Made by a program: the position numbers and the translations under genes. A stretch of 64,000 nucleotides of DNA from UBA4421 sp028228615 (GTDB lineage Bacteria > Pseudomonadota > Gammaproteobacteria > Pseudomonadales > Azotimanducaceae). The DNA is taken from positions 49,570-113,569 of the forward strand of contig JAOJBS010000006.1 in assembly GCA_028228615.1 (NCBI GenBank), given 5' to 3'. Below the pieces are notes generated by a model. It was not told where the DNA came from. It saw only the letters and a list, made by a program, of their open reading frames with translations, and searched no databases. This document shows positions 33,481 to 41,748 of the stretch, in pieces (position 1 is the first letter of the stretch; each line of letters begins with the position of its first letter).

Positions 33481-36480
33481 TTATTGGCAAGCTTCGCAAT
33501 CTGGATCGTCCAGAGAGCAAGCTAATGGGACAGGCGCTGCGTTGCTCAAGTCCAAATCTATGTCTAATGCTGCAGGTGCTGCTTGAACCACGGGTTCAGG
33601 CGCTGCGGCTTGTACTTCTGGCACTACAGGTGCCGGTGCTGCTGCCGCTGGCTCAGCCGGGGTTGCCGCCGCTGATGAAACAGCGTTTAGCGTGCCGCGA
33701 TCTAGTGTGGATTTCTCCGCACTGGTGGCGCTTAACGCACGTAAGTAATAAGTGGTCTTAAGACCTCTGATCCACGCCATTCTATAAGTGATGTCCAGTT
33801 TTTTACCTGACGCATTACCTATGTATAGGTTCAGCGACTGGGCTTGGTCAATCCACTTCTGTCTGCGGCTGGCTGCGTCTACTAACCAACGCGGTTCTAT
33901 TTCAAACGCGGTGGCGTACTTTTGCTTCAGCTCTGCTGGAACGCGCTCAATAGATTGCAAGCTACCATCGTAGTACTTGATGTCATTGACCATTACCTTA
34001 TCCCATAGTCCTAGGGCTTTTAAATCCCTGACCATGAAAGGGTTAACAACTGTGAACTCGCCAGACAAATTAGATTTCACATAAAGGTTCTGATAAGTCG
34101 GCTCAATAGACTGTGAAACCCCAGTAATGTTGGCAATGGTTGCCGTTGGCGCAATGGCCATTACGTTGGAGTTGCGCATACCTTTCAATTGCACTTTGGC
34201 GCGTAGGGCGCTCCAGTCCAACTTGGCAGACATATCTACTTCTAGGTATTGCTCACCACGCTCTTGCTGAAGCAGCTTTAACGAGTCGATAGGCAATATG
34301 CCGCGGCTCCACAATGAACCTGCGAAGGTGGCGTATGCGCCGCGTTCTTCGGCCAAGTTGCTTGACGCGTCAATAGCGAAATAGCTGATGGCTTCCATTG
34401 AGTTGTCGGCAAAATCTACCGCTTGCTGTGAACTATAAGCGATGCCCAGTTTATACAGTGCATCTTGGAAACCCATGATGCCCAAACCGACTGGACGGTG
34501 ACGCATGTTTGAGGTGCGCGCTTGTTCTACAGAGTAGTAGTTAATGTCGATGACGTTATCCAGCATGCGTACTGCGGTGCGGATGGTCTGCTCTAGCTTC
34601 TGCATGTCCAATACGCCGTTTTCTACGTGTTGTGGCAGGTTGATGGAGCCTAGGTTACAGACTGCAATCTCTTCTGCTGAGGTGTTCAGTGTGATCTCTG
34701 TGCACAGGTTAGAAGAGTGCACTACGCCTACATGTTGCTGTGGTGAGCGAACGTTGCAGGTGTCTTTAAAGGTAATCCACGGGTGGCCTGTTTCGAACAA
34801 CATGGAGAGCATCTTGCGCCATAGGTCGGCTGCTTTAATGGTTTTGAACAGCTTCATTTCGCCGTTACGGGTTTGCTCTTCGTAAGCACAGTAGCGTGCT
34901 TCAAATGCACGGCCATATAAGTCGTGTAGATCTGGTGCGTCTGCGGGTGAGAACAATGTCCAGTCACCGTCTTCTGCTACGCGCTTCATAAACAGATCAG
35001 GGATCCAGTTAGCGGTATTCATGTCGTGGGTACGACGGCGATCATCGCCTGTGTTCTTACGTAGTTCTAGAAATTCTTCAATGTCTAGGTGCCAGCTTTC
35101 TAGGTAGGCACACACAGCACCCTTACGCTTGCCGCCTTGGTTAACGGCTACGGCTGTGTCGTTGACTACTTTAAGGAACGGTACAACGCCCTGAGACTTA
35201 CCGTTGGTGCCTTTAATATAAGAACCCAGTGCACGTACTGAGGTCCAGTCGTTACCTAGGCCGCCAGCCCACTTAGACAACATGGCGTTGTCTTGAATGG
35301 CGCCGTAAATGCCGTGTAGGTCGTCTGGCACAGTGGTCAGGAAACAGGAAGACAACTGTGGGCGCAGAGTGCCCGCATTAAACAGTGTCGGTGTAGAACT
35401 CATGTAATCGAACGAGCTTAATAGGTTGTAAAACTCAATAGCGCGGCCATTGGCATCGGCCTCTTCCGCAGCCAAGCCCATAGCAACCCGCATAAAGAAT
35501 ACCTGGGGTAGCTCAATGCGTACTTCATCCCAGTGAATGAAGTAACGGTCGTATAAGGTCTGCAGGCCTAGATAGGTAAACAGGTGGTCGCGGTCTGGAC
35601 GAATAGCCGCGCCCAGTTGCTCAAAGTCGTAGGTTTGGAGTTTAGGGCTGATCAGATCTAACTCCACGCCACGATCAATAAAGCCTTTCAACGCTAACGG
35701 ATAAAATTCAGTCATCTGCGCTTGAGTCGCAGTCTGTGTAGCGCCTGTGCCGGTGACATCTAAGAAGGTTAACGCTTCGGTGCGCAGTTCGTCTAACAGC
35801 AGGCGGGCGCTGGCATAAGTGTAGTTGGGCTCTTCCTCTACCAAGGTACGCGCTGTGATCAAAATAGACGTGGCAACGTCGGTCACAGAGATGCCGTCGT
35901 ACATGTTGGCCATGGCGTCATCGATGATGCGCTGTGGATTTACATCACTGAGGTTTTCGCAGGCTTCATTAACAATGGTTTGAATGCGCGCAATGTCTAG
36001 TGGGTGACGGCTGCCATCGGCGTGTACCACATTGATGGCCGCAGCTTGTGGCGGCACGTTGAGGTTGTTCTCTGCCTGCCGCTCTTGTGAACGCTGTTCT
36101 CTGTACAGAACATATGCGCGGGCAATCTTTTGCTCACCAGCACGCATCATGGCCAATTCAACTTGGTCTTGAATTTCTTCAATGTGCAATGTGCCGCCAG
36201 AAGGCAGGCGGCGCTTAAAGGTTGCAGTCATTTGCTCGGTGAGCGCGGTTACGGTTTCTCTAATACGCGGAGACGCAGCAGCGGTGCCGCCCTCTACTGC
36301 CAAGAAAGCCTTGGTCATGGCTACGGCAATTTTGTCGGCGGTGTAAGGCACAACGGTGCCATTACGCTTGATAATTTTTAGCTGCCCTGGCGCTGTTGCG
36401 GTCAAGGACGGTGACAGCGGTTGGTTGGGCTGCATAGCTGGTTGCGCGGAGTCTGAACTCACTGGTGTATCTGTTTGCAT
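33481..36480 (-). CDS. nrdA: Ribonucleoside-diphosphate reductase subunit alpha
   Basis: 999 residues. Two N-terminal ATP-cone domains (KIIKRNGTVVPY from about 34 and VVHADGSRHPLD from about 150) precede the ten-stranded barrel. Active-site sequences are present: SSCFLTT and AVCNLGSINL hold the redox cysteine pair, NLCTEIT holds the thiyl-radical Cys with Asn and Glu, and ATIANITGVSQ follows. A C-terminal Ala/Pro-rich linker of about 60 residues ends in a redox tail with the CxxC CEAC, the shuttle that re-reduces the active site. The two cones suggest dATP allosteric control. Upstream lie candidate NrdR boxes and a DnaA box. Confidence 0.96.
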   Translation of the reverse strand: MQTDTPVSSDSAQPAMQPNQPLSPSLTATAPGQLKIIKRNGTVVPYTADKIAVAMTKAFLAVEGGTAAASPRIRETVTALTEQMTATFKRRLPSGGTLHIEEIQDQVELAMMRAGEQKIARAYVLYREQRSQERQAENNLNVPPQAAAINVVHADGSRHPLDIARIQTIVNEACENLSDVNPQRIIDDAMANMYDGISVTDVATSILITARTLVEEEPNYTYASARLLLDELRTEALTFLDVTGTGATQTATQAQMTEFYPLALKGFIDRGVELDLISPKLQTYDFEQLGAAIRPDRDHLFTYLGLQTLYDRYFIHWDEVRIELPQVFFMRVAMGLAAEEADANGRAIEFYNLLSSFDYMSSTPTLFNAGTLRPQLSSCFLTTVPDDLHGIYGAIQDNAMLSKWAGGLGNDWTSVRALGSYIKGTNGKSQGVVPFLKVVNDTAVAVNQGGKRKGAVCAYLESWHLDIEEFLELRKNTGDDRRRTHDMNTANWIPDLFMKRVAEDGDWTLFSPADAPDLHDLYGRAFEARYCAYEEQTRNGEMKLFKTIKAADLWRKMLSMLFETGHPWITFKDTCNVRSPQQHVGVVHSSNLCTEITLNTSAEEIAVCNLGSINLPQHVENGVLDMQKLEQTIRTAVRMLDNVIDINYYSVEQARTSNMRHRPVGLGIMGFQDALYKLGIAYSSQQAVDFADNSMEAISYFAIDASSNLAEERGAYATFAGSLWSRGILPIDSLKLLQQERGEQYLEVDMSAKLDWSALRAKVQLKGMRNSNVMAIAPTATIANITGVSQSIEPTYQNLYVKSNLSGEFTVVNPFMVRDLKALGLWDKVMVNDIKYYDGSLQSIERVPAELKQKYATAFEIEPRWLVDAASRRQKWIDQAQSLNLYIGNASGKKLDITYRMAWIRGLKTTYYLRALSATSAEKSTLDRGTLNAVSSAAATPAEPAAAAPAPVVPEVQAAAPEPVVQAAPAALDIDLDLSNAAPVPLACSLDDPDCEACQ

Positions 36481-37163
36481 GTGTTTAAAACCTTTTCCCT
36501 TTCTCTACGTTTTCATCGTTCTAAATTAGATCTCCCCCACAGTGCGGCGATTAGTGGGCTAAATGTTAGTTGTTGAAAACGTGCTCTGTATTTTGTGTTT
36601 GCTGAACTTTCTCTTTGTACTGCTTCTCTTCTCTTCTCTTCTCTTCCCTTCTCTCTTCTCTTTTTGGCCTACTGCTCTTTTTTTGGCTTACTGCTCTTTC
36701 TACTACTTTTTCTTGAGCGGTATTTTTCAGTGCTCCTCCGCACTTCTAGCTAGGGCTATTTGTCGCTATAGCACGTCGCTCTCTCGTCTCTTTCCTGCTT
36801 GGTCTTACTCTAATTTCACTCTTACTCTCACTTCGCCTCCGCTTTGCGTTAGCTCTGTCTTAGCTCTATCCCAGAGTGTTTTTTCTTCAGCGCTTAGGCC
36901 ACGGCCTAAATTTGAGAAAAAGAGTTGTCCCAAGGCAGCTCATGCTGACTCAACGTTTTTGGGTTGTTGAATTTCGTATTACGTAGCAGTCGAAATGGGC
37001 AAAATCAGCATGTTTTTAGATTGCTCTCATAACATGTTGAAATAACAGCTTTAAAACTCTCCAAATCTACTTATACAGGCTCAAAATCCAGGCCAAATCG
37101 CCTTTTTGCGCGGACATCTGTCTATTTATGGAGAATAAAAATTGACTGGGTCAAGGTTTATAA
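36481..37163 (-). other. Long purine-rich nrdA leader region
   Basis: About 680 bases between the nrdA start and the NrdR boxes. From about 36590 to 36960 the plus strand is strongly C/T-rich, including an uninterrupted 43-base pyrimidine run at 36623-36665 with repeated TCTTC. On the nrdA transcript this is a G/A-rich, poorly structured leader. A plus-strand frame at 36563-36970 is a by-product of this composition, not a gene. A candidate nrdA promoter (TTGACC, 18-base spacer, CATAAA on the minus strand near 37125-37155) is weak. Confidence 0.5.
36623..36665 (+). repeat. 43-base homopyrimidine tract
   Basis: Pure C/T on the plus strand, containing at least four successive TCTTC units. Such tracts can form triplex or slippage structures. 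On the nrdA mRNA it reads as a GAAGA-type purine repeat in the 5' leader. Confidence 0.85.
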
Positions 37164-37210
37164 ATCCCATATATAGAGTTTTGCGACACCGGAGACACAA
37201 GATAATGGGT
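37164..37210. promoter_or_regulatory. Pair of candidate NrdR boxes upstream of nrdA
   Basis: Box 1 is ATCCCATATATAGAGT (37164-37179) and box 2 ACACAAGATAATGGGT (37195-37210). They match the palindromic NrdR consensus ACACWATATATWGTGT at 12 and 13 of 16 positions. They are 31 bases apart start to start, the spacing typical of paired NrdR boxes. NrdR represses ribonucleotide reductase genes in response to ATP/dATP. The nrdR gene itself is not in this window. Confidence 0.6.
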
Positions 37211-37236
37211 TCATAATGTCTTTGCAAGGAAAAGTC

Positions 37237-37245
37237 TGTGGATAA
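37237..37245 (-). promoter_or_regulatory. DnaA box upstream of nrdA
   Basis: TGTGGATAA on the plus strand is the exact complement of the consensus DnaA box TTATCCACA. It lies 27 bases beyond the second NrdR box. In E. coli DnaA binds upstream of nrdAB and couples dNTP synthesis to replication; the same may hold here. Confidence 0.6.
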
Positions 37246-37630
37246 CCTGTGTGTATTGGGGGGTAACCTTGTGATGAACTCAAACTAGTGCATTTTTTTC
37301 AAACAAAGCCCTTTTTGCACCATAAATGACCGGAAATTTTGCCCTTTTTGCATCCTATTTGACCTCTTTTTCAAGGGTAAAATTAGTGCAGCAGAAATTT
37401 TGTCCACTGCCGGCTGTTTGGCTTATGAGTCGCTAATGGAAGCGTATTTTTACTCAATTTATGGCTTATCTTGCTGAAATTTTCCGTAATGCTGGTACTG
37501 CGCCTCTTGTAGGTCATTTGTTGCGCAACAGGCTGTCTAAGCATAATTGATAGGCGCTGCTGGGTGGTGATAGTAGCCAACCTCTTTAACCATGCTGTTA
37601 AGATAAGCGGCTGTGACTAAGGAATGACTA
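37246..37630. other. AT-rich intergenic region before glpK, with direct repeats
   Basis: Holds no credible gene. GCCCTTTTTGCA occurs at 37308-37319 and 37341-37352, exactly 33 bases apart, with a related GCCTTTTTGCG at 37100. The segment carries the glpK promoter and part of the divergent nrdA control region. Confidence 0.45.
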
Positions 37631-39130
37631 ATGACATATGTGATGGCCCTAGATCAGGGTACTTCAAGCAGCCGGGCGATTATTTATAACAGTGTTGGCG
37701 AGGTGGTGGGCGTAGCCCAGCAGACGTTCGACTCTGTTTACCCACAAGATGGTTGGGTGGAGCAAGATCCAAATATTATTTGGCAGTCAATTTTGCAGGT
37801 GGGTCGAGACGCTATAAAAGCTTCATCTGTTAAGGCCAGCCAAATACAGGCCATTGGCATCACCAACCAGCGTGAGACCACTTTGTTGTGGGATCGGCAG
37901 ACGGATGAATGCTTATACAACGCCATCGTTTGGCAGGACCGCCGTGGCGCAGACCGGTGTATCGAGATGGCGGGTGAGCAGTTGGCTGACGGTCGAGATT
38001 TGGCCGCGGCGATTAATCAAATCACCGGCCTGATTATTGATCCCTATTTTTCTAGCACCAAATTGGCTTGGCTTCTGAGCAATGTCCCTGAAGCTCAGGC
38101 GAAAGCCCAAGCTGGCGAGCTTTGCTTTGGTACGGTAGACGCCTTCTTAATTTGGAAGCTGACCAAGGGCGCGCGTCATGTCACCGACGCAACCAACGCC
38201 AGCAGAACTCAGTTATTTGATATTACCACTCATCAGTGGAGTGTTGAGCTCACAGACTACTTTGAAATTCCTCCCGGTATATTGCCTGAGGTACACGACA
38301 GCGTTGCTGAGTTTGGTATTGCAGACTCTGAGTGGTTTGGCGCGCCGATTCCCATACTGGGCGTTGCCGGTGACCAACAGGCGGCATTAATAGGGCAAGC
38401 TTGTTTTAAGCCTGGCATGTCTAAAAGCACCTACGGCACCGGTTGTTTTGTCATGACCCACACTGGCGAGCAGGTGCGTTACTCGAAGAAAAATTTATTG
38501 GCCACCATTGCATACCGCATTGATGGGCAAACCAGTTATGCGCTGGAAGGCAGTATTTTTGTGGCGGGGCAGGCGGTGAAGTGGCTGCGCGATCAAATGG
38601 GGTTAATTGAGCATGCTTCAGATACGCAATTGGCTTACGAGCGCACCGGTGGCGACGCCCAGGGCGTATATGTTGTGCCTGGATTTACCGGTTTAGGTGC
38701 ACCGCATTGGCGGCCAGATGTTCGAGGTCTAATCACCGGCCTGACATTGAACAGCGACAAAGATCATATTATTACAGCGTTCTTGCAAAGCGTGGCGTTT
38801 CAAACGGAAACTTTGCTCAGCTTAATGGCAGAGGAGGGAGCGCCGGTTGATACGCTGCGGGTGGATGGTGGCATGGTGGTGAACGAGGCGTTGTGCCAGT
38901 TTCTGAGTGATATTTTGCACGTAACTGTTGAGCGTCCCGCAGATATTGAAACCACGGCGAAGGGGGCGGGTGTTCTTGCTGCCATTGGCTGTGGCGTGCT
39001 GAAAGATTTGGAAGATGCGGCAACCCACTGGCGTTTGGATAAACGCTTTGCCCCCATTATGACTGACTCAGCCAGAGCGCAATTGCTGAAGGGTTATGCC
39101 CAGGCGCTGAGTCAGGCGCTTTCCTCATAA
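37631..39130 (+). CDS. glpK: Glycerol kinase
   Basis: 499 residues, full length for GlpK. N-terminal phosphate-binding loop ALDQGTSSSRAI (6-17), substrate segment GITNQRETT, then WQDRR, the DATNASRTQLFD loop, GVAGDQQAALIGQ, STYGTGCF and VDGGMVVN, all in the FGGY-kinase order. It phosphorylates glycerol to sn-glycerol 3-phosphate in the cytoplasm. AAGGA precedes the ATG. It stands alone, without glpF, glpD or glpR next to it, so uptake and oxidation genes are elsewhere. Confidence 0.97.
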   Translation: MTYVMALDQGTSSSRAIIYNSVGEVVGVAQQTFDSVYPQDGWVEQDPNIIWQSILQVGRDAIKASSVKASQIQAIGITNQRETTLLWDRQTDECLYNAIVWQDRRGADRCIEMAGEQLADGRDLAAAINQITGLIIDPYFSSTKLAWLLSNVPEAQAKAQAGELCFGTVDAFLIWKLTKGARHVTDATNASRTQLFDITTHQWSVELTDYFEIPPGILPEVHDSVAEFGIADSEWFGAPIPILGVAGDQQAALIGQACFKPGMSKSTYGTGCFVMTHTGEQVRYSKKNLLATIAYRIDGQTSYALEGSIFVAGQAVKWLRDQMGLIEHASDTQLAYERTGGDAQGVYVVPGFTGLGAPHWRPDVRGLITGLTLNSDKDHIITAFLQSVAFQTETLLSLMAEEGAPVDTLRVDGGMVVNEALCQFLSDILHVTVERPADIETTAKGAGVLAAIGCGVLKDLEDAATHWRLDKRFAPIMTDSARAQLLKGYAQALSQALSS

Positions 39131-39212
39131 AAGCCCTCTCTATAGCGTGCCTTTGCAGGAGATTTTTATAGGAAGTTTTTGAGGCAGCTCCTCAATGAGG
39201 TGCTGATAAGAG

Positions 39213-39245
39213 ATTGGGCGTCGGCGGCCATATATCGCCCAATTT
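39213..39245. terminator. Hairpin between convergent glpK and argF
   Basis: ATTGGGCG (39213-39220) pairs with CGCCCAAT (39236-39243) and is followed by TT on the plus strand. It lies in the 154-base gap between two convergent genes; the long loop makes the call tentative. Confidence 0.4.
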
Positions 39246-39284
39246 AACCCGCCTAATTTGCCCCGCCCATGTTTAGCTAGCGTC

Positions 39285-40208
39285 TTATTGACGGCCTAAC
39301 AGCAAAAACTCTACTAATGCCTTTTGCGTATGCAGGCGGTTGCCTGCTTCGTGAAAGACCACTGATCTAGGGTCATCCAGCAATGTCTCGCTGACCTCTT
39401 CACCACGATGGGCGGGTAGGCAGTGCATAAACAATACTTCCGGGTCTGCGAGGTCCAGTAGCGCCTCATTGACTTGATAAGGGCCAAAGGTTGCGCGCCG
39501 ATCAGATTCTTGTCCTTCATGACCCATAGACGACCATACATCAGTAACCACAAGGTGCGCGCCTTCAACAGCCTCGCGTGGGTCCAGTACGCGCTCTGCT
39601 GTTGCACAGCTGGCGAGAATGTCCGCGTTGGGCTGATGGCTATCTGGGCAAGCAATTCTTAAATTAAAGCTCCATTGCTTGGCCGCGTTGATATAGGAGT
39701 GGCACATATTGTAGCCGTCGCCCAGGAAGGTCACGGTTTTGCCTTCAATAGATCCACGGTACTCTTCAAATGCCTGTATGTCTGCCAGCAATTGGCACGG
39801 GTGCAGTAGCGAGCTCATGGCGTTAATGACAGGAATACTCGCGTACTCTGCTAGGCGTTCCATAGCCTCCTGGTCCAGTGTTCTGATCATGGCAATGTCC
39901 ACCATTTCAGACAGCACTCTTGCGAGGTCCTCAATGGGTTCGCCGCGGCCAATCTGTGTATCTGCACTGCCTAGGAAAATAGCGTGAGCACCCATCTGCG
40001 CAAAACCGGATTCGAAGGCAACGCGGGTTCGCGTGCTGCTCAGCTGTAATATCAGCGCGCCGGTCTTGCCCGCAAGTGGTTGGTGGACTTCGCCAGCTGC
40101 GTGCATTTTGCGGAAAGCCTTAGCTCGATTAACCACATACTTAAGTTCATCGCTGGTGAAATCCAGCAAAGACAAAAAATCCCGTTTTGCCATAGGAGTA
40201 TTACTCAT
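39285..40208 (-). CDS. argF: Ornithine carbamoyltransferase
   Basis: 307 residues. Carbamoyl-phosphate binding motif SSTRTR (about 57-62), HPCQ (about 136), the ornithine-side DVWSSMGHE, and the catalytic FMHCLPAHRGEE near the C-terminus are all intact. It converts ornithine and carbamoyl phosphate to citrulline in arginine synthesis. An ATG five codons in (MAKRDF) is an alternative start. It follows argD by 17 bases, so the two form an operon; argG lies a few kilobases further right on the other strand. Confidence 0.97.
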   Translation of the reverse strand: MSNTPMAKRDFLSLLDFTSDELKYVVNRAKAFRKMHAAGEVHQPLAGKTGALILQLSSTRTRVAFESGFAQMGAHAIFLGSADTQIGRGEPIEDLARVLSEMVDIAMIRTLDQEAMERLAEYASIPVINAMSSLLHPCQLLADIQAFEEYRGSIEGKTVTFLGDGYNMCHSYINAAKQWSFNLRIACPDSHQPNADILASCATAERVLDPREAVEGAHLVVTDVWSSMGHEGQESDRRATFGPYQVNEALLDLADPEVLFMHCLPAHRGEEVSETLLDDPRSVVFHEAGNRLHTQKALVEFLLLGRQ

Positions 40209-40225
40209 CAGTACTTGTTGAATTT

Positions 40226-41386
40226 TTAAGGGTTGATTAGGCCGGATACTTTGGCGACTAACTCATCTGCCTCAGCATCTGTCATCGTCAAAGGCGGCAG
40301 CAGACGCACAATATTGCCTTGGGTGACATTGATCAGCACGCCATCGGTCAATGCGCGATGCACCAAGTCTGGGGCGTCATCGTTGAGTTCCACGGCTAAC
40401 ATAAGTCCTGCGCCGCGAATCTCTTTGACATTATTGTTGCCATCAAGGGCTTGTCGAAAGCCCTCTTGAATGCGCTCACCTAAGACCAAGGCGCGCTCTT
40501 CTAAGTTGTCTTGCTCTATGACATCAATCACTGCGTGGGCTGCAGCACAGGCCAGCGGATTGCCGCCAAAAGTAGAGCCATGATTGCCCGGTACAAAAAG
40601 CGACGCGGCTTCACCGTGGGCCATGCATGCGCCAATGGGCATGCCGTTGCCCAGTCCTTTCGCGGTGGTGACCACGTCGGGCATGATGCCTTCATGTTGA
40701 AAGGCGAAGTATTTGCCGGTTCTTGCATTACCGGTTTGTACCTCGTCCACCATCATCAACCAGTCGTACTGGTCACAAATTTTTCTAAGGGCCGCAAGAT
40801 AGCCGGTTCTGGGTATGTGTATGCCGCCTTCGCCGAGTATGGGTTCAACCAATAGGCCAACTACATTTGGGTTGTTGCTGGCGATATTTTCAATGGCTTC
40901 AATGTCATCAAAAGGTGCGCGGACAAAACCGCTGAGTAAGGGTTCAAAACCCGCATGTACTTTGCGGTTACCGGTGGCCGTTAGGGTTGCCATGGTGCGA
41001 CCATGAAAACTGCCGTCTACCACCACAATGCACGGTGACTTAATGCCTTTGTTGTTGCCTTTCAGGCGCGCCAATTTAATCGCCGCTTCATTGGCTTCTG
41101 CGCCTGAATTAGAAAAAAACACGTTATCCATACCTGACTTGCGGCAAAGGCGTTCGGCCAAAGCGGTTTGTAAGGGTATTTCGTATAAATTTGAGGTGTG
41201 GACCAATGTGCCCGCTTGCTTGGCAATGGCTTGGGCCACGTGTGGGTGCGCATGACCTAAACCGCACACAGCAATGCCGGTGAGACCATCTAGATAGCGT
41301 TTGCCTTCAGTATCTTCTAGGTAGCTGCCGTGGCCGCTAACAAAGTTTACGGGCATTCGACCATAGGTGTTCATGACGTGGTTCAT
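40226..41386 (-). CDS. argD: Acetylornithine/succinyldiaminopimelate aminotransferase
   Basis: 386-residue class III PLP aminotransferase. SNSGAEANEAAIKLAR binds the cofactor phosphate, FHGRTMATL follows, DEVQTGNARTGK contains the Asp contacting the pyridine nitrogen, and the Schiff-base Lys lies in TTAKGLGNGMPIG. Placement directly upstream of argF supports the arginine role (N-acetyl-glutamate semialdehyde to N-acetylornithine); such enzymes often also serve lysine synthesis. A second in-frame ATG lies four codons in. Confidence 0.93.
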   Translation of the reverse strand: MNHVMNTYGRMPVNFVSGHGSYLEDTEGKRYLDGLTGIAVCGLGHAHPHVAQAIAKQAGTLVHTSNLYEIPLQTALAERLCRKSGMDNVFFSNSGAEANEAAIKLARLKGNNKGIKSPCIVVVDGSFHGRTMATLTATGNRKVHAGFEPLLSGFVRAPFDDIEAIENIASNNPNVVGLLVEPILGEGGIHIPRTGYLAALRKICDQYDWLMMVDEVQTGNARTGKYFAFQHEGIMPDVVTTAKGLGNGMPIGACMAHGEAASLFVPGNHGSTFGGNPLACAAAHAVIDVIEQDNLEERALVLGERIQEGFRQALDGNNNVKEIRGAGLMLAVELNDDAPDLVHRALTDGVLINVTQGNIVRLLPPLTMTDAEADELVAKVSGLINP

Positions 41387-41748
41387 ATCTACAACTTCTG
41401 AGTGACTACTCTTTATTTATACAAATGACTTATATAAATGCTTGGTGGCCAATAAAATCGGCCTAACTATTCAGGTCAGCAGTTCAAGTTAACTGCCGCT
41501 TTGCGCTTAACTATTGCTCAAAATCAGTTCTATAAATGCGCTTTAACAGCCCTAAGCTTTTTGGCAAGGCCGCAACACACACTCAAATTAAGAGAAAAAC
41601 AGTAAGCCAAAACGAAAAAGGCCGCAACGAATGCGGCCAATAAGGGCGAGATACTACTAAAACCCATCGCACCCAGCAACTGTGAGAATGGTTTAAATGA
41701 CATATGGCTATGAAAACGGTGCCAGCGGTTTTAAGAGTTGTGCCTCCG
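41387..41748. other. Intergenic region upstream of argD
   Basis: 362 bases holding the terminator of the C-S lyase gene (see 41611-41638) and the argD promoter. Near 41410-41440 it is AT-rich (TTTATACAAATGACTTATA), but this matches the ArgR box too poorly to call. No gene is seen. Confidence 0.4.
41611..41638 (-). terminator. Rho-independent terminator of the C-S lyase gene
   Basis: GGCCGCA (41620-41626) pairs with TGCGGCC (41632-41638). On the minus strand, reading out of the C-S lyase gene, the stem is followed by TTTTTCGTTTT. A good intrinsic terminator about 110 bases past the stop codon. Confidence 0.75.

Noticed and set aside
36563..36970. Plus-strand open frame of 135 residues upstream of nrdA
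   Set aside because: Leu/Ser/Phe-rich translation of a low-complexity pyrimidine tract, no ribosome binding site or domain; it lies in the nrdA leader on the opposite strand.
41405..41445. ArgR operator upstream of argD
   Set aside because: AT-rich palindrome-like sequence, but it fits the TGAAT-N4-ATTCA consensus poorly on one half.
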